64,000 bases of DNA from Larix kaempferi (GCA_027924585.1 BSBM01000252.1:1178001-1242000); one strand, 5' to 3'. Positions 49,666 to 60,626 are shown, numbered from the stretch's first letter. The notes: generated by a model from the letters alone, not told the origin. Numbers and translations: made by a program.

Positions 49666-50903
49666 CTACTCCCTCCGAGGAGGTCTAGCTGCCGACTCAA
49701 CGGGATGTGTCTCATAGTAGTACTGTACTGCATTGGCCATCCGCTGCAGTAGCCGCACCCACTCACCAGGAACACCCACTACCTGGCGCTACATAGCCTC
49801 AGGTAGTCGGGCTACCTGTATCAGTGGTACTGGAGTGTGTGCCCTGCTGCGGCATCTGCTGCCACCTCATCCCTACCCCGACAACCACGTCTTGGGAAGC
49901 CCTCGGGTCTCATTAGGCCTTTGTCTGCGAGCAAACAGTCACCCATTAGCACATGACATTACCACCAAAAATATTTTTTGCATTTCAACTATAATCAAAA
50001 AATCCATAAAAATTTAAAAAACACAAAACCAAAAGAGTACTCACCGATGTCTCCGAAAGCTGCACCTGGTGGGAGCGGCATGTCACGGTCCTGTTTGAAG
50101 TCTATCCCCGCATAGGGGTAGTCCTCGATAGAAATCACCTGCCAGTTCCACCAGCGAAAGAACTTCTCAGTATATGTTGACACCAAACAGCCACCACCCT
50201 GTCGTGTTAGTATCTCAGCCCACCGGGTCAGGGCTGGATCTCGGAGACTGTGAGGAGAGACATCCACCCTCGGGCTAAGTCCCGGAACCCTCTCAAAGAA
50301 GAAACTGCAGAGGATGCTACCATACCCAAAGTTTTTTGCCTTCCCCTCTTTGCATTCCGTCAGTTGTGTCTTCATAGACACCAACAGAGTAGTACACCAA
50401 TCGAATACAGTAGGCTGCAAGCATTGTGATGCATAGAACATCACTGGTCTAGATGCCTGATGTAGTGCTTTGGATCTCGTGATCCGCACCAGAGTAGCCA
50501 CAATGATCTTTGTACTCAGATCCGTTATGAGGTTGACTGACACTTGACTTCCCACTGGTCGTGTGTTGGCGGGATAATACCGTACTATGTAGTCTTGCAC
50601 AGTGATCCCACCACCCATGGTCCGTGACCGAAGACTAGCCACTTCCCCTCTATGGGACAAACCGGTAATGAAGTAGATATCCTCCACTTCCAGTGTCAGT
50701 GTTTGCCCGTTGAGGATGAAGTGTTCAGCATCCACATCCTAGTAGTTGATCAAATGATGGAGTAGTAGGTTTTGGGCCCTTAAGCCCCCGAGACTCCAGT
50801 ATTTATATAAGCCACATGCTTGCAATGCTTGTTGTGCTTGCAAATCATTGCGCACGGCCTCATCTACCTCGTCATGCTCTCTCTCCCTCCACTCTAGAAC
50901 CAT
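49666..50903 (-). pseudogene. E2 antisense accessory gene (plant-mobile-domain-like), spliced, lightly decayed
   Basis: Read opposite to pol. Coding starts around ATG 50903 (MVLEWREREHDEVDEAVRND), with a TAG at INY*DVDAEHF (expected Trp). It is then open for 246 codons: LEVEDIYFITGLSHRG, FDWCTTLLVSMKTQLTECK, FGYGSILCSFFFERVPGL, FFRWWNWQVISIEDYPYAGI. At 50045 it reaches a donor, TCG|GTGAGTAC. The acceptor TTGCTCGCAG|AC is at 49925, giving a 120-base GT-AG intron. Splicing joins to DKGLMRPEGFPRRG in frame. Further on, a frameshift and a stop precede WVRLLQRMANAVQYYYE and the end at 49666. The ITGLS signature resembles the E1 third ORF. Antisense accessory genes are known in Tat elements such as Grande. 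Confidence 0.75.
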
Positions 50904-51169
50904 CCTGGAGTGCAAAGCAAGAAATTTTTATTCAGTTTCATGTTTAAAAACTTCTTCATAGCCGTACCCACGGGCTATATTGTAGACAGGTGTGGGTAGA
51001 CGCGGGCAGTCAGTTTTTTGACTGCGAGTTTGATGCCCTACTCGCGACCCGTATACTTACAGCCCGCGGGTAGCGCTGAAGCCATTTAGGGCTTCGCTAA
51101 ACAAAATATCCCACTGACCAAAATTGAAATAAAAGCACTTAAATGAAAGGTATGGCAGTGACCACTAAC

Positions 51170-51211
51170 CTGCTCTAGACGGTTCGCTGAACGGTTGCTC
51201 GTAGCTTCCAT
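51170..51211 (-). other. Possible first exon of the E2 antisense gene
   Basis: The minus strand gives ATG and 14 codons (MEATSNRSANRLEQ) ending in a donor-like CAG|GTTAGT. A TATA box is ~95 bases upstream. Joining to the acceptor-like CACTCCAG at 50905 gives the wrong phase by one, so either an indel has occurred or the exon model is wrong. Confidence 0.35.
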
Positions 51212-51302
51212 GATCGGCACTTGAAGTTTTAGGTGCAAACTTACCACTCAACTCCACAATGGTGAATAGTGCAAATGAATTGAAAATTATTAAATTTTAT
51301 CA

Positions 51303-51312
51303 CTATATATAA
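51303..51312 (-). promoter_or_regulatory. TATA box of the E2 antisense gene
   Basis: The minus strand reads AATTATATATAGTG, placed 92-100 bases before the candidate ATG at 51211. Its position and orientation fit an independent promoter for the antisense gene. Confidence 0.5.
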
Positions 51313-51319
51313 TTTTCTG

Positions 51320-53261
51320 GACCCACTTTTCTATAGTTTTTTCCATTTTGGGGCCGTTATGAACTAATATCGTGTCCTGGAGTAGTGTTTTTTCAACAGA
51401 TTTCCTCGGCAAGAGTTGTTTTGATCCATTTCACACCTACGGCAGGTATGTTTCACACCTGTCATATAGGTTACATGCCATTTCCACATGAATTATGCAT
51501 TTGACCTGTTGACCATTTTCATAAACCCTAGGTGCGACCCCGCTTCGTGACTAACACGGAACCTTCACACTGTTATACAAGTGTCGTCATGTGGCAGTAG
51601 GTCTTTCCCGAACATGGGTACCCTAGTTAGAACCCCATTATGCTTTTGGTGCCCATGCCGTTGTCTGTCCTCAGGATTGGGAGTCCTTTGTAGTCACGCC
51701 ATGACGTTGCGATGAGACTCATACTCTACTTTGTCTTATGTTGGCCATCTCCCTTAAGGACTCCCCTCAGTTATATCATGTTGTGATTGCATTGCATCAT
51801 CCTGCTTGCCACTTGAGCCTTGTGCCGGCTCCCGCTTACTCAATTGTTAGCCTGGTGCCTGAGCACTTTCCCTGTCGAGCCCTGCAGAGCTTATATATTT
51901 TCCCTTCACAATTTGATGACCCTTTGACCCTGAAGGAACACACCCCCGAGTGTCCACATACTGCACGCACTTCCTTGCATTGAGCATAGGTATGTTCCAC
52001 TGCTTGGGACTAGTCTTCTAGCTATTTGACACTCGTTCCCTCACTTGTTGTACTATAAGCAATTTTAATCTTTTTCAAGCTTTCCCCAAATATGAAAAAG
52101 ACAAAAAAATCAAATATTCCAAAAAGCCGGACGGGATTATGGTCACTATTTCTTGTTGGCAGCTGTTGTGTCTCCTTTGAACAAAGCATTCATTCCACTC
52201 CGTACATTATGAGTCGGGACTATAGTTGGGCCTTAGGAGCTGTACTTGTTTCTCAGTTTTCTCCACCGATTGGTTAAGATTCTAGTCATTATGGAGCCCT
52301 CTGTAATGCCTCCTGCATTGCACAGTTTATGTCAAGTCTATGCTGCCTGAGTCTATCCATCTACTCATTCTCTTGTTCAAAGGAAGTCCTGAAACCAGTG
52401 TCGGCCACTCCTCAGATATCTTGACTATTGCATGTCGGCCATCCTTATTGAGTCAGTCCGTTTCACCTGAGATCTTCCAAATCTTTCAGCATTGCTGGTA
52501 CCTCGTGTTGGTTGATGGGGGATGCCTTAATGCCCACCTTCCAGCGAGTCTCGTTTCGTCAACTTCAACTCATTTATTCTGGGACTTCAAGCTTAGAGTT
52601 CGGTTGAGTACCTTGAGGCTTGCAGTCATTAGTGGCAGGTTCTCTCGCCATCGATAGTTTTGGGAATACATCAATGTCCCCGGATCGATGGATTCATCCT
52701 AGTGTTCGATTTCAACCCATTTATTCACACTCTGATGATTGTGCTCTGTGCCTTGATGCCCATTTTCATTATCGGTGGGTCATCTCGCGTCTGTTAACAG
52801 TATACATCAATGACCGGTAATCAGACAATGTCTCATCAGGTTTGACCCCAACTCCTTTATTCACTTGATGGGACTTGCACCATCGAAGACTTGTGTAGAA
52901 GACCCCAGGCGATTGTGGCATTCAGTATGCTACATATGACTTTGACTTTACATCTGAGATATCACCTCTCATATTTCAGCAGTTTGTACCTCCAGTTTGC
53001 ACCAGTTGTCTTCTTTTCAGCAGAAGACCATATCTTACTGTAGAGGGATCATGGCTATGATCACTTATGACATATATCTACTTATGTACTGCCTATTCAT
53101 GGCCATTGTATCAGATTGTTGTACTATACCGACATGTATTCAGAGATACTATTGTATTATGGCGAGTGAGCTGTTCTTTCCACTTGTGTCTCCATCACTC
53201 CACTTCTGAGTTTTATAATGTATTTCGGCCATCGTAGCACATTTCAGTCTCTGACCTCACA
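51320..53261. other. E2 3' noncoding region, no gene seen
   Basis: About 1.9 kb between the antisense promoter and the polypurine tract. Frames are short on both strands. Long untranslated 3' regions are usual for Tat elements. Confidence 0.6.
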
Positions 53262-53262
53262 C

Positions 53263-53275
53263 ATTAGGGGGCATC
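53263..53275 (+). other. E2 polypurine tract
   Basis: TTAGGGGGGCATC ends exactly at the 3' LTR (53276). Confidence 0.8.
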
Positions 53276-54215
53276 TGTTACACAAAAATATTCCACCCTA
53301 TGAGCATTAACATTCTTTGGCTTGTAGGATCCATTTCAGTGACTCAGATCCATTTTCATCCTTCAGTGATACCAGTTTATCCTATTTTTGTTCCTACCCG
53401 CATGTTGCATCCCTATAGCATGCGTACCCGCGAGTTGCATCCCTATAGCCCGCGGGTATCAAGTAAAATGGTAAAAACCACTATTTTATTACTTTTTACT
53501 CCCAAAAAGCGGTCATTGGGTGACCTTTGGCTCTCCATCTGCCCAAGTAACGTCTCGATGAGTCCTTTCACCTACCTTTGAGAGGACTATATATTGAGCA
53601 CATATGGCTTATGGACGAGAGGAAGAAAAGAATAGTAAAGGCACTCTAGTGGATTTTTTCCCTATCTTGAGTCTGCACTCATTGATCCTTGTAGTCGTGA
53701 ACTAGTTATGTTCACCTTCCAAACTCCGTGCTAGTTTGAGTTTGCCTTTCATGGAGGATTGAAGTGGTGGAGGCACAAGTGGATTGATCTAGATCTTGGC
53801 TCAGATTGGTTGCTGGCAAGAGGTCGTATCACTTTGTACTTCTTCTTGTTCATTAATAGAAAGACTCATATTCTCGTCCATTCATGGTGTGAATGTCATT
53901 TATTATACATTGGGTTACATTTGCTTATGATATTATGGACCATTGTTATTGATAATGTTAATGTCATTTATATATCACATGTACTTGTTAGATATTGGTT
54001 GTCAAGACTAATTTGCAGATTACAAGTGCTTGGATGTGCGCAGATTGAAAGCTCCAACGGGGATCTACATCAAATGTTGGATCGAGGTTGGTTACATTTC
54101 TCCATTGTTTTAACATTGTCATTTATAATAGCATTGTTTTGAGAATTGAGTAGATTTCTGGTAGTCATCTGTCTGTTGTGGTATTCCCAAGCCATATTGA
54201 GTTTTCTCCAATACA
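53276..54215 (+). repeat. E2 3' LTR
   Basis: 940 bp. Preceded directly by the polypurine tract and followed by TSD AGTTC at 54216-54220. One 2-base indel and about 26 substitutions from the 5' LTR. Confidence 0.95.
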
Positions 54216-55580
54216 AGTTCGTCCCTGATGGACTATGTCTCCGGGTCCAACTCGAATGACGACCGATCTTATTAGTCTTCAAAACTATTTGAACAGGTAC
54301 AAAATGCCTTCATCCTTCAAGCTTGCTTCGAAAAGAAGACTTAGGATTTGAATCATAAAGCCTCTCAATCTCAAACTCTCCAAGAGTGGCTAAAAATCCC
54401 CTTTACAAAAATAAGCAAACTTACAAAGCCTTTATAAAGGCATAATGGTCTCCTACCATTCTCTCCTCAAAAGCTTCAATATTTTCCTCCCTTCCATGGC
54501 CAAATTACATTGTTTATATAGCCCAAAGTTTCATAACTTATCCCCAAATTGAATGGGATTTACAAATATTCAATCCCACTTAAAATGGAATAAAAATCCA
54601 TTAAAAATGGAGAATATATATGCAAAAAGCTTTATAAACTACCCTTTTGTTTTAAAAAAATAAACAAATCTGAAATATAATATATATGGTTAAAAAAGAA
54701 ACCATATAATAGTTGGAATTTGTTTAAATTTAGGCCAAAGGGAGGCGCTCCCTTTTGGGCGTTAAAATCCGATCCAAATCAAACTTAAAAGCATAATATT
54801 CCATATCCCTTAACATGTGGAGTGCTTGGCGCATTGGTTGAAAACGTTGGTATGTTGGGAGGAGGAGTCCTATTGCGTTTTTGGTGGCATATGGTGTTGG
54901 TTGTTTCTTTGGCCGCTAGTTTGATGGTGGATATAACACATGGGGCCGAGGGCATAGCCCTCGGTACCGCCCCTTTTTCAAAACCAACCTCCATTCAACT
55001 TCAAATAGGAGTCGAGAACTATATGATTAAGAAACAATTGTGCAGATCATGGTTATGCAAACATTGCAAAGACTTTGGCGGAGGATAGGTCCGGCTTCCG
55101 ATCCTCCCCGAATCCAAAAATTTTGGTAACCAAACCAACAAAGTGCCAATAGGTTTTGGTAACCAAACCAACAAAGTGCCAATAGGGCTACAACATGGCA
55201 AGACCTCATTGGTCCACATGGATACCGACCCTGCCACTTGGACTACCACATGAGCTGACAACTCGGCACTGTATTGCCAACTGGACTACCGCCTCAGCAT
55301 TGTACTTACACATGGGCTTCCACGTCAACTCCTTACACGCCACGTGTCACCCTTTTTTTCCCAACTTTACATGTTTTGTCGAAAGTTCAGAACTCAATAA
55401 CTTTCACATCCGAAGTCCGTTTTTCCTGAAACTAACGTCATCAGAAATCTCTCATCAAGCTCTACGCAACTGCAAGATTCTATTCGCATTTTGAAAACTT
55501 TAATTTTGATCAATTTCAGAGATCCTCCTGGATCATGTATTGTAATCATTATATAAACCATGGCTTAGACAACTCGATCA

Positions 55581-55603
55581 TATATATATATATATATATA
55601 TAA

Positions 55604-55637
<34 letters not shown>
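55581..55637 (+). repeat. (TA)n(GA)n microsatellite in the copy B Athila-like LTR
   Basis: A run of about 11 TA units, then AAATA and about 17 GA/AG units. Copy A (about 23336-23360) has only CATAGAGATATGTATATG at this point, so the expansion is private to copy B. Confidence 0.9.
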
Positions 55638-55640
<3 letters not shown>

Positions 55641-56367
55641 TATGGATATCTAGAGAGGACACATATTTAGAGATAGAGATAATTCATGAGCATTGATGTT
55701 ATGTACTATTAAACTTGATTATGAGTTTTAATGCAAGTCTGTTGATATTCAATATAGTGTATTGATTTTTGTGTACTTCTGTGACCATTACTACAACATA
55801 GCCCAAGCTAGGAAGACCCCCCTAGGTCTTGGTATGAGTCTCATTATCATTATTAGAGCAGTTTCTTTTATGCTCAGTATTTTGGTTTAATTAATTTGGT
55901 TGTCTTTATTTACTCTTCTGTAATGATTTGATACAATGTGATATATGTAATGATTTGATACAACGTGATATATTTAATGAATTTGATTAATGTGTGCATT
56001 TACAGACTTGCAGAGAATATATGTGCATCAATTATCATTGAGCAAGTTGCTTAAATTATTCTTATAAAAATATTATACTCTTTGAGATAAATAAAATACT
56101 GTGACATGGTATTCTAAGTTGTGATTCAATAGATGACAATTCAGAGTGATAAGAAAAATTCTTGTAGAATAGTTGTTCATTTGATTGATTTTCCTTTGAG
56201 TTTATCCTTATATGGTTAAGTGTCTTTCATAGTAGAGTTCCTTTTATTTAATAGAATTTGTTAATAAGCCCTCCCTACATATATAGTGCATGCATTTCAC
56301 AAGGTTACATCCCTAGTCGATAATTAAATGTAACAAAATTTAAAGCATATAAATTGTCTAACATTTT

Positions 56368-56385
56368 TGGCATCGTTTCCACGGA
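56368..56385 (+). other. PBS of the Athila-like element, copy B
   Basis: TGGCATCGTTTCCACGGA, four bases after the LTR end AACA. A degenerate tRNA-Asp-type PBS, homologous to 24059-24076. Confidence 0.65.
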
Positions 56386-56589
56386 AATGCTAAAAGAAAT
56401 TAGAGCGTTTATAGATTTTGTTTCTTTGTTTTTAGAGCTAGCATTAAAATCATTTTTCTCTTTCATTTGATTTCTTACAGTACTAACATTTTAGATTTGG
56501 TGGATTAGGGACAATAATACGAGAGGTAAGAACTTACGCATACACTATAGTGAGTACTTTTTTTCACTGAATCCAAATTATGTTAGTGA

Positions 56590-57477
56590 GGCATGAATAG
56601 GATTAGAGACGATAAAGGTATATTTTTAAAAGGTAGAAAAGTTCTAATTTTTTAGCCACTCCATCTCAAGGTGATGTAAGAACTCTCCCATCCACTAACC
56701 AACTAGCAGGTTGCACCATTCGTAGAGGACAAGCAGACATGAAGACAGTACCCAAACCAAACCCAAAGGTAAAACCTTTAGAAACCATGGAGACTATAAT
56801 TGGACCTACAACAGAAGAAATACTGGCAGGAGGGTCAAGTGGACAATCATAATTAGAGGTCGGGAGCAATCCGATCCAAGAACCAAAATATCCGAGTTTT
56901 GGGTACAACAAAAAAATGCCAGAAGGAAAAGGAGAAGTATACACAAATGAAGAAGGAGAGGCAACCTTTGGATTTCCATTCGTGGATTCAACAACCATGG
57001 TACAAATGGAGAACATTCATCCCTTTGTTCTACCACGTTTACATGGAATGGTTTCATAACATCTCGATTCTTTCCTTTTTGAGTTTGATATTATTTGTTG
57101 TAGTTATGATCATTTCAATGACACAAAAGAATATATTGTTTCGTTCCACTCTTAAAGATGTGCCATTGTGTTGGTCCATGGGGTTGAGAGGAGACACAAT
57201 TCAAACATGGGATGACATGCGTAAGATATTTTTGAAGAAATATCAAGAGTGTTGTAAAGCTATGGATTTAAAATAATAAATCTTTAGAATGACAAAAAAA
57301 GAAGATGAAATCCTGGAGGACTATCTTGAAAGTTTTTTGTATAACCTCCAAATATCTAATCAAAGTAAATTGGACCAAGACACTGTAAAAACTATATTCC
57401 TGAGAGGGGTGACATATGAGTCCATAAATTTGCTTAATTTGATGGGATCAGGTGAGGTATCTCAACTGAATTTTTAG
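56590..57477 (+). pseudogene. Athila-like gag, copy B
   Basis: Broken into several frames. It contains ATFGFPFVDSTTM-like sequence, LKDVPLCWSMGLRGDTIQTW, DDMRKIFLKKYQECCKAM, then KEDEILEDYLESFLYNLQ and IFLRGVTYESINLLNLMGSG. These are the retrotransposon gag capsid motifs. Two adjacent stops (about 57274-57279) and a final TAG at 57475 interrupt it. Unlike copy A, it runs past the duplication breakpoint. Confidence 0.8.
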
Positions 57478-58729
57478 TCAATATATCAGTTATGCATAAA
57501 TTATTCTCATGGGAAAGCTAGATCTGGTAAGGGATCTAGAGACACTCTTTCTAAAGTCTCCAGATCAACCACAAGTGGGGTCACTAGGGTTGAATTGTGA
57601 AATTTTTTAGAGAATTTCAAAATTGAAATTCTCTGTCTCTTGGTTGGAAACTAGATACTTTACAACTTTAAAAAAGACAAGAAGAAGAGAATATAACTTT
57701 GTCCATATTTTTCTCTAGATGTAGAAAGAAACATCCATTGAGAGAATGTCCTCTTAATAACATTGAAATATATTTCATTTTTGCAGATAATCATCCAACA
57801 GAAGACTACCCCTCTCTACCCAAACTCAAGGTATCCTATCAAGGAGAAAACAAAGCAACATAACAACTCTGCATGCTTACACCAAGAAGATCTTGGAAAC
57901 CTCGAGCAACATGTGTGACTTCAAACCCAACACAACAATTTTCTCCATATTTTTCTAGCCAACAATACACACCCCCATTTTGGAATTCTCTTATGCCTTG
58001 GAAAGCATGGCCTCTGTAGCAGATGCAAAACCAACCTTGGAAACAAGGATGGAGAGGACCTCCTTATGGAAATATACCTTCCTACTCTTAACCATCTCAA
58101 CCATAGTATACTTCACAATTCCAACAACTACAACCACAATATCCTCCATTACAACATCCATATCCTACCCAGGCCCAATAGCAACAAGTTTCCCAATCAC
58201 AACAATTGCAACTACCATCTAGCCAAAAACCTCCAAGGCCTACTCAAATACCTACCTAGCCAATAACTAACCCAAATAATAAGGTAGCTCAACCTATTTT
58301 CAACACTGAGCTACATCCCTTTTTTATTACTCTGATAGAACTGCAAGATATTCATTTGAGATCTAGAAAGGTGCTTAAGAAGAGTTCCCTTGTCAACACC
58401 GAGGAAGAACCCAAGGAATAAACTCATGATCAATCAAACAATAATGACATCTTTACCCAAATAAAGCAAACCTATTCTTCAAACACTGAGAAACCTCAAT
58501 CATCCAAAATTCCTCCCTATCTAGAGAGGTTTAATTTGGATAAACCAATAATCTGCTCTGAATTTGTTTTAATCGCCAAATTGAATAAAGTCTGTATTTA
58601 AATTCTCTTTCTCCAAGCCATAGAATAAATTCCAATCTATGCCAAAACAATTAGGGAATTATGTCTTAAAAATCAAGAAGAAAGAAAGTAGATCCCCAAA
58701 TTGTTCAATTTATCGGAAAAGTAGCAGAT
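57478..58729 (+). pseudogene. Degraded gag C-terminus and gag-protease linker
   Basis: Multi-frame remnants including a Q/N/P-rich region (57980-58270). CFSRCRKKHPLRECPLN-like codons near 57700-57760 may be the zinc-knuckle area. No continuous frame. The final part leads into the protease (KKESRSPNCSIYRK in a shifted frame). Confidence 0.5.
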
Positions 58730-59143
58730 TTGATGTCAGGTCAAATTTTTATAGATAAAAATATTGATCATGGATGCTCTGTTGTTTTAGTTCACATCAA
58801 TAATGTCCTCATCCCAAATACTTTAATTGAACTAGGAGTTATAATCAATATAATGACTAGAGATACCATGGAACAATTACAATTGTATGACCTTTGTCGT
58901 ACACCTACAGTTTTGGAATTAGTAGACAGTTCCAAGATAAAACCTGAGGGAGTATTAGATTATATTATTGTTTCCTTATATTCCTGGGAGTATCCTATGG
59001 ATTTCATTATTTTACAACCCAAATATCATTCAGGAGGGCACCCATTAATCTTAGGGAAACCATGTTTAGCCATTGTAAATGTATTTATTGGTTGCAGGTC
59101 TAGGAACGTGATTATCTCACATGGTGATAAAGTAAAGAAGTGA
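58730..59143 (+). pseudogene. Athila-like retropepsin
   Basis: 137-codon open frame. VLIPNTLIELGVIINIMTRD corresponds to the protease active-site strand, with IELGVIIN where the family has D-L-G-A-x-I-N, so the catalytic Asp is Glu here. Later PMDFIILQPKYHSGGHPLILGKP fits the second half (LILGRPFLA-like in the family). It is followed by a linker to RT. Confidence 0.7.
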
Positions 59144-59905
59144 CTTTGTATCCGCTTACAAGATCATTAAATAAGATAGAAAACACTTTGTGGTTTGATA
59201 ATACAAACAATAATGAAGAGATTATACAACCATTTTTCACATTTGACCAAGTTATGAACTTTAAACAAAATACTAAAGAGAACCAAATTCATTGTTGAGT
59301 ATGTTTTATATTCTTTGCATATGTGTGGGGGGGGGATGTCTTTGACCGTGCCTAACGATCCCCTCCATCTATTGGTTTTCTATATGCATTGGGTGTTGCA
59401 CATGGCGCTAGCTCAGGGGGGTTATAGGGGAATGGGGGGGGTGTGCCGATGTCCTCGCCCTTTCACGAAGCGAGTTAAAAAAAAATTGGGATATTTTCGG
59501 TTCTTTCTAAAAATATGTAATTTAATCCTAGTTAAGGGATTAGAGTTTATTTTCTAATATGAGTTAACATAATAGGGTTTTAGATGTTGAAGAATACCTA
59601 TATTTGTATTGTGATTGGTTAATAATCGATATGAGAAAATAAGAGGTGCAGCTCTAAGTTTTGTTGGTTTTCCTGGTTAAAGGTTTACATGGTAAATCTC
59701 TGTGTATTGTGTGTGAATGCTGTGGTGTAATATCTATTTTTCTTAAAAGAATCAGTATGCTTTGTTTCTCTACAACAATTTTAAAACTTACATCCATAAT
59801 TTTCATATTAATTTAGTTTTTTTTCTTCAATATTATGGTTCATCTTCTCTTTGTTTTGACCATATCTTGGCTACATATTTTTAGGAAAGTTGTGATTTAA
59901 GCACT
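59144..59905 (+). other. Protease-RT linker with an unassigned G-rich segment
   Basis: The first 150 bases still read as linker (YPLTRSLNKIENTLWFDN). From about 59299 to 59878 coding similarity is lost. This part has unusual G runs (59327-59335 and 59416-59441) and ends TACATATTTTTAG before linker/RT sequence resumes. It may be a separate small insertion; no TSD is evident. Confidence 0.45.
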
Positions 59906-60625
59906 TTGTCATCACTACATAATTATGCATCAACTATAAATGCATTTTTAGATTCCTTGAGTGCCCCTTTTGAGATCAGGAAAGGAAAATTTCGCAATAT
60001 CAATTCTAAACTTGACAGATCTCAGCATGAACAATTAGTTAAGATGCTACAAGAACATTCTAGTGCATTCGCATGGGAGTATAATGAAATGAAGTGTATT
60101 CATCTTTATACTTGCATTCATCACATTTATCTTCAGGAGAATGCTCGACCTATTAGACAAACCCAAAGACACATTAATCCAAATCGTAAATAAATTGTGA
60201 AGGAAGAGTTAGAAAAGTTACTTAATGCAAATTTCATATACCCAAGAGAGTCAATGGGTTTTACCCCTAGTCATAATGCCCAGAAAGAATGGTAGGTGAA
60301 GTATTTGTATTGATTTCCAAGAATTACATAAAGCCTCTTTGAAATATTATTTCCCTCTCCCATTCATAGATAAGGTCCTAGATAACCTAGCCAGGAAAAC
60401 ATATTTATCTTTTTTTTATATTTTCAATGGATATAATTAGATACAAACTGCACTTGAAGATCAAGATAAAACTAAATTTACATTCCCATGGGGTAAATTT
60501 ACTTACAGAGTGCTACCCTTTGGGTTATACAATGTAACAACTACATTTCAATGAGCAATATTGGGCATTTTCTTTTATTTGATTAAAGACTGTGTCGATG
60601 CAGGGGAGTGACATGTAGATGATAT
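59906..60625 (+). pseudogene. Athila-like reverse transcriptase fragment, cut by the Penelope-like element
   Basis: LVKMLQEHSSAFAWEYNEMK opens the RT domain (59906-60193). Broken frames then give ICIDFQELHKASLKYYFPLP, TKFTFPWGKFTYRVLPFGL and, after YLIKDCVD, a HVDDM that marks the YXDD box at about 60613-60625. Coding similarity ends here and Penelope-like sequence begins. No downstream RT, RNase H or integrase is in the window. Confidence 0.75.
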
Positions 60626-60626
60626 G

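Larger units (their letters stand above)
39679..54215 (+). mobile_element. E2: Tat-lineage Ty3/gypsy element, 14,537 bp, decayed but complete
   Basis: LTRs of 939 and 940 bp start TGTTACAC and end CCAATACA, with TSD AGTTC on both sides. PBS matches tRNA-Arg, and the PPT is TTAGGGGGGCATC. The order is leader, gag, protease, RT, degenerate Ty3 RNase H, integrase, separate aRNase H, antisense accessory gene, long noncoding 3' part. By eye the LTRs differ at about 26-28 positions (about 3 percent), mostly transitions. It is older than E1 and younger than the tandem duplication. Confidence 0.93.
34740..55535 (-). mobile_element. E3: LTR-gag-LTR-gag-LTR array of a Ty3/gypsy element, hosting E2
   Basis: The outer ends are TGATC...GGATCA with TSD TGTAT. 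Inside are three LTR copies in the same orientation (34740-36345, 37325-38760, and 39500-39678 plus 54221-55535), separated by two gag-bearing units. An iMet-type PBS lies just left of the second and third LTRs, so the element reads on the minus strand. No protease, RT or integrase is present. The first two LTRs lack the last ~170 bases of the plus-strand right end seen in the third, and join gag at the same point. E2 is inserted in the third LTR. Non-autonomous. Confidence 0.85.
39500..55535 (-). repeat. E3 LTR 3, full-length, split by E2
   Basis: The parts are 39500-39678 and 54221-55535, together about 1494 bp (TGATCC...GGATCA). This is the only LTR of E3 with both natural ends. E2 sits inside with TSD AGTTC (39674-39678 and 54216-54220). 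Confidence 0.85.
34032..56363 (+). repeat. Athila-like 5' LTR, copy B (split by E3)
   Basis: The LTR parts are 34032-34739 and 55541-56363, about 1530 bp together, matching 22591-24054. The E3/E2 nest separates them, with TGTAT on both sides (34735-34739 and 55536-55540). The extra length over copy A comes partly from the TA/GA microsatellite at 55581-55637. Confidence 0.7.
25066..57370 (+). repeat. Copy B of the tandem duplication (interrupted by E3/E2)
   Basis: Same order of parts as copy A: Tat-like minus-strand remnant, long stretch without genes, copia fragment, Athila-like LTR, PBS and gag. The E3/E2 nest (34740-55535) interrupts it; without that insertion it is about 11.5 kb. The site corresponding to the E1 insertion (about 32009-32020) is uninterrupted here. 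The site corresponding to the E3 insertion is uninterrupted in copy A (about 23295). Confidence 0.85.
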
